A stretch of DNA of 64,000 bases from Pseudonocardia oceani (lineage in GTDB: Bacteria; Actinomycetota; Actinomycetes; Mycobacteriales; Pseudonocardiaceae), in assembly GCF_019263585.2 (NCBI RefSeq), contig NZ_JADQDF010000001.1:3534001-3598000 (forward strand), in the 5' to 3' direction. The notes under the pieces are model-generated. The model searched no databases. It worked only from the letters and a program-made list of their open reading frames with translations, and had not been told where the DNA came from. A program made the position numbers and the translations under genes. This document shows positions 61,310 to 64,000 of this stretch, piece after piece (position 1 is the first letter of the stretch; each line of letters begins with the position of its first letter).

Positions 61310-61975
61310 GTGGTAGCCGCGACCGAACAGACCGTGACGCGGCTACGCCAGTTCATCCTGGACGGCGATCTGGAACCCGGTGCCCGGATCCAGGAGGTCG
61401 AGCTCGCAGCGCAGCTCGGGGTGAGCCGCACCCCGGTCCGCGAGGCACTGCGAACGCTCTCCTCGCAAGGGCTCGTCGAGCTCCTGCCCAATCGCGGGGC
61501 TCGCGTCGCGCGGTGGTCGGTCAAGGACCTCGATGAGATCTACGAGCTGCGCGTGATGCTCGAGAGCCATGCCGCCCAGCGCGCGGCCACCCGCATGAGC
61601 CCCACCGACGCCGACGCACTCACCGAGTTGTGCGAGCAGATGGAGGCCCGCGCCCAGCGCGGCAGCAAAGCTGATCTCCTGGAACTCAGCCAGCTCAACT
61701 CCCGTTTCCACGGGTGCGTCCTGGACGCCGCCGACAGCCCGCGACTGGCCACGATGCTCGCCACCGTGGTACAGGTGCCGCTCGTCATGCGCACCTTCGT
61801 GCGCTACAGCCCCGACGCGCTCGCCCGCAGCATGGGCCACCACCGCGAACTGGTCGCCGCCATGCGCGCCGGCGCACCGGAATGGGCCGGGGCGGTCATG
61901 CAATCCCACATCATCGCTGCCCGCACCGTCCTCGTGAACTCCGGCGGTGCGGCGGCCCCCGAAGGAGAAACCTGA
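61310..61975 (+). CDS. GntR-family regulator with FCD domain
   Basis: The 221-residue protein has an N-terminal winged helix (ELAAQLGVSRTPVREALRTL) and an all-helical FCD domain with the conserved pattern EIYELRVMLESHAAQRAATR and late His residues (FHGCVLD, MGHHRELVAAM, QSHIIAART) for metal and ligand binding. GTG at 61310 follows GAGGAG. FCD regulators usually repress neighbouring organic-acid genes until their acid ligand binds. The TGCATAC sites at 60467-60739 are the likely targets. Confidence 0.9.
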   Translation: MVAATEQTVTRLRQFILDGDLEPGARIQEVELAAQLGVSRTPVREALRTLSSQGLVELLPNRGARVARWSVKDLDEIYELRVMLESHAAQRAATRMSPTDADALTELCEQMEARAQRGSKADLLELSQLNSRFHGCVLDAADSPRLATMLATVVQVPLVMRTFVRYSPDALARSMGHHRELVAAMRAGAPEWAGAVMQSHIIAARTVLVNSGGAAAPEGET

Positions 61976-63180
61976 TGTCTCCCGAGTCCCCCGCGGGTGC
62001 GCTGACCGGCATCCGCGTGGTCGAGATGGGCCAGCTGATCGCTGGGCCCTTCTGCGGCCAGCTTCTCGGCGACCTGGGCGCGGACGTCGTCAAGGTCGAG
62101 TCCCCCGGCGTCGGTGACCCCATGCGCCTGTGGGGACAGGCCAATGCCGATGGCGCCTCACTCACCTGGCCGGTGATCGCCCGCAACAAGAGGTCGATCA
62201 CGCTCAACCTGCGCGGTGAAGCCGGCCAGGAGGTCGCCCGGCGGCTCCTCGACCAGGCCGACATCCTCATCGAGAACTTCCGGCCCGGGACCCTGGAACG
62301 CTGGAACCTGTCCCCCGAACGGTTGTGGGAGACCAATCCCGGACTGATCATCGTCCGGGTCACCGGATTCGGGCAGACCGGCCCCTACGCCCCCCGTGCC
62401 GGCTACGGCTCGATCGGCGAGGCGATGGGCGGTCTGCGCTACCTCACCGGCGAGCCCGACCGGCCCCCGTCGCGCGCCGGTATCAGCATCGGCGACTCCC
62501 TCGCCGGCACCTACGCTGCCCTCGGAGCCCTCGCCGCGCTCAACTCCCGTCGGACGACCGGCCGCGGCCAGATCGTCGACTCGGCGATCTACGAGGCGGT
62601 GCTCGCCATGATGGAGGCCTCGCTGACCGAGTGGGACGCCATTCGCTACCAGCGCGAACGCACCGGAGCGATCTTGCCCAAGATCGCGCCCAGCAACGTC
62701 TATCCCACCGCCGACGGCAGCAGCATCCTCATCGCCGCCAACCAGGACACCGTCTTCCGCCGCCTTGCCGACGTCATGGGGCGGCCCGAACTCGCAACCG
62801 ACGAGCGCTATGCCACCCACCACGCGCGCGGCGAACGCCAGCAGGAGCTCGACGGCCTCATCGCCGGGTGGTCGGCCGAATACGACGCCACCGAGCTTCT
62901 GGAGCTGCTGCACGGGGGTGGCGTCCCCGCCGGCCGCGTCTACCGCGCCGAGGACATGTTCGCCGACGAGCACTTCGTCGCCCGCAACGCCATCGTGCGG
63001 GCCCGCAACAGTCAGGGCCATGAGTTCGCCATGCAGAACGTGGCCCCGCGCCTGTCGGACACGCCCGGCGGCGTTCGGTGGAGCGGACCCGAACTCGGTG
63101 AACACACCGACGAGGTGCTCACCGACCTGGGGTACGACGCCGCCGCCATCGGGCGACTACGCAACGATTCGATCATTTAG
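61975..63180 (+). CDS. CaiB/BaiF family (class III) CoA-transferase
   Basis: The 401-residue protein has the family N-terminus RVVEMGQLIAGPFCGQLLGD, then LGADVVKVESPG and NKRSITLNLRGEAGQEV. At the position of the catalytic Asp the sequence reads DSAIYEAVLAMME, so Glu207 replaces Asp. This is seen in some subfamilies but deserves attention. It moves CoA between carboxylic acids and probably activates the pathway acid for cleavage by the HMG-CoA-lyase-like enzyme. Its ATG overlaps the GntR stop (TGATG). Confidence 0.88.
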   Translation: MSPESPAGALTGIRVVEMGQLIAGPFCGQLLGDLGADVVKVESPGVGDPMRLWGQANADGASLTWPVIARNKRSITLNLRGEAGQEVARRLLDQADILIENFRPGTLERWNLSPERLWETNPGLIIVRVTGFGQTGPYAPRAGYGSIGEAMGGLRYLTGEPDRPPSRAGISIGDSLAGTYAALGALAALNSRRTTGRGQIVDSAIYEAVLAMMEASLTEWDAIRYQRERTGAILPKIAPSNVYPTADGSSILIAANQDTVFRRLADVMGRPELATDERYATHHARGERQQELDGLIAGWSAEYDATELLELLHGGGVPAGRVYRAEDMFADEHFVARNAIVRARNSQGHEFAMQNVAPRLSDTPGGVRWSGPELGEHTDEVLTDLGYDAAAIGRLRNDSII

Positions 63181-63275
63181 GTCGTCAAGGGCACGGGCCC
63201 GGGCAGGTGGCGCACGGTCCGGGAAGCGGACTGCGCGGCCGGCCCCGGACGACATTCTTCGACGGGGAGGCGCAC

Positions 63276-63800
63276 GTGGACAGGGGTACCGCCGACTACA
63301 TGGACGAGCGCGGTGAGGGCGTGGACAGCTGCGACCTGCAGCTACGACAGTACGGTGGCCGCGCCGAGTTCGAAGGGCCGATCCGTACCCTCCGCTGCCA
63401 CGAGGACATCGGGCTGCTCCGGCAACTCGTGGCCGAGCCGGGCAGCGGTGCGGTACTCGTCGTCGACGGCGGAGCGTCGTTGCACTGTGCCCTTGTCGGC
63501 GACCAACTCGCGGACCGCGCCGCGCGGAACGGATGGGCCGGGATGGTCATCGCCGGCGCCGTGCGAGACACCCGCGTGCTGACCGCTATCGATCTGGGGA
63601 TCAAGGCCCTGGGAACGAATCCTCGAAGAGGGGCCACACGCGGCACCGGCGAGATCGACGTCCCTGTCACCTTCGGCGGCACGAGCTTCGTGCCCGGGCA
63701 GTACCTCTGGAGCGACGATGACGGCATCGTGGTGACCCGTCCGGGATACGACGACGCAGATCCGCCGCACCTACACCGTGCCGGCGTACCCGGGTCGTAG
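63276..63800 (+). CDS. RraA-like protein / possible HMG (4-hydroxy-4-methyl-2-oxoglutarate) aldolase family
   Basis: The 174-residue protein shows the RraA fold motifs DLQLRQYGGRAEFEGPI, VLVVDGGASLHCALVGDQLA, GWAGMVIAGAVRDTRVL and GIKALGTNPRRG. Family members include RNase E inhibitors and class II pyruvate aldolases for HMG/CHA. GTG at 63276 is favoured by GGGGAGG 5 bp upstream and by the family start TADYMDERG. Next to CoA-transferase and lyase genes an aldolase role is more likely than RNase regulation. Confidence 0.82.
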   Translation: MDRGTADYMDERGEGVDSCDLQLRQYGGRAEFEGPIRTLRCHEDIGLLRQLVAEPGSGAVLVVDGGASLHCALVGDQLADRAARNGWAGMVIAGAVRDTRVLTAIDLGIKALGTNPRRGATRGTGEIDVPVTFGGTSFVPGQYLWSDDDGIVVTRPGYDDADPPHLHRAGVPGS

Positions 63801-63890
63801 CTCCTCCTCGCTCCCCCGCTCCCTATGAACGCTCTCCGCTTTGTAAGGCGCCGCGGGTCAGCAAACAGTGAGAGATGCTTCTATGACTGT

Positions 63891-64000
63891 GGGTCTGTCC
63901 CAAGATCGGTGTTTTCGGCCCGACACGCCGGGCTGAGGTCCGGCGGGATGGGCACTGTGAGTGATGACATCGGATCTTGTGAGTGCACGCAGGGATGACT
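63891..64000 (+). mobile_element. Probable left end of an insertion sequence (IS256-like), running off the window
   Basis: GGGTCTGTCCCAAGATC resembles the terminal repeat of IS256-type elements. About 70 bp inside, an ATG near 63964 opens a frame (MTSDLVSARRDD) that continues past the right edge. Without the rest this is a tentative call. Confidence 0.35.

Overview
The DNA is uniformly GC-rich, with short spacers, GTG starts, many 4-bp ATGA/GTGA gene overlaps, a WhiB-like protein, a DUF2637 membrane protein and an FBP-type zinc protein. This points to an actinomycete chromosome, most like Pseudonocardia and relatives. The genus is inferred from gene content only.

Layout. (1) 1-5.5 kb: a partial AraC regulator, two alpha/beta hydrolases, another AraC regulator, an FBP-like protein, then a decayed amidohydrolase and a decayed LysR gene. 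(2) 5.6-13.8 kb: a tightly overlapped catabolic operon on the minus strand (AAHS-type transporter, acyl-AMP ligase, FAD monooxygenase, maleate isomerase, VOC protein, 81-aa protein, hydrolase) under a TetR regulator. It is bracketed by two degenerate tRNA-Arg remnants. (3) 14.1-53.7 kb: an accessory island. It carries a proteasome-like Ntn-hydrolase candidate; an AlbA_2/Schlafen-type gene broken by an IS5-family element; GntR, NUDIX and XRE/TPR genes recalling pSAM2-type integrative elements; an ISL3 element between two 1069-bp direct repeats; a transfer module (excisionase-like HTH, WhiB, DUF2637, VirD4-type ATPase, DUF4913, MobF relaxase-helicase); a four-gene defence cassette (SNF2 helicase-DUF3883, DUF1156 methyltransferase, GmrSD-type DUF262/DUF1524, HEPN-DUF499 ATPase); a second IS5 copy; a Shedu (DUF4263) gene split by an IS1634-family element; a toxin-antitoxin pair with a frameshifted toxin; and a serine resolvase. 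(4) 52-55.3 kb: gene debris (CaiB, acyl-CoA dehydrogenase and transposase fragments) around a LOG-family gene. (5) 55.3-63.8 kb: a second catabolic block. The minus-strand genes are SDR, RibBA, flavin reductase, LLM monooxygenase and HMG-CoA-lyase-like. The divergent plus-strand genes are GlcG-like, GntR/FCD, CaiB and RraA-like. A probable IS end lies at the right edge.

How it works together. The 5.6-13.8 kb operon probably imports an aromatic or heteroaromatic acid, activates it as an adenylate/thioester, hydroxylates and opens it, and passes maleate to fumarate through the isomerase. The right-hand block pairs a two-component flavin monooxygenase with its own flavin reductase and riboflavin-precursor enzyme, and finishes with acyl-CoA chemistry. 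The central island looks like a mobilizable element (relaxase and coupling protein, no visible VirB4 or integrase) that carries anti-phage genes. Two of these (AlbA_2-type and Shedu) are inactivated by insertion sequences. The four-gene DUF499/GmrSD/DUF1156/helicase operon is intact and is the most interesting system in the window.
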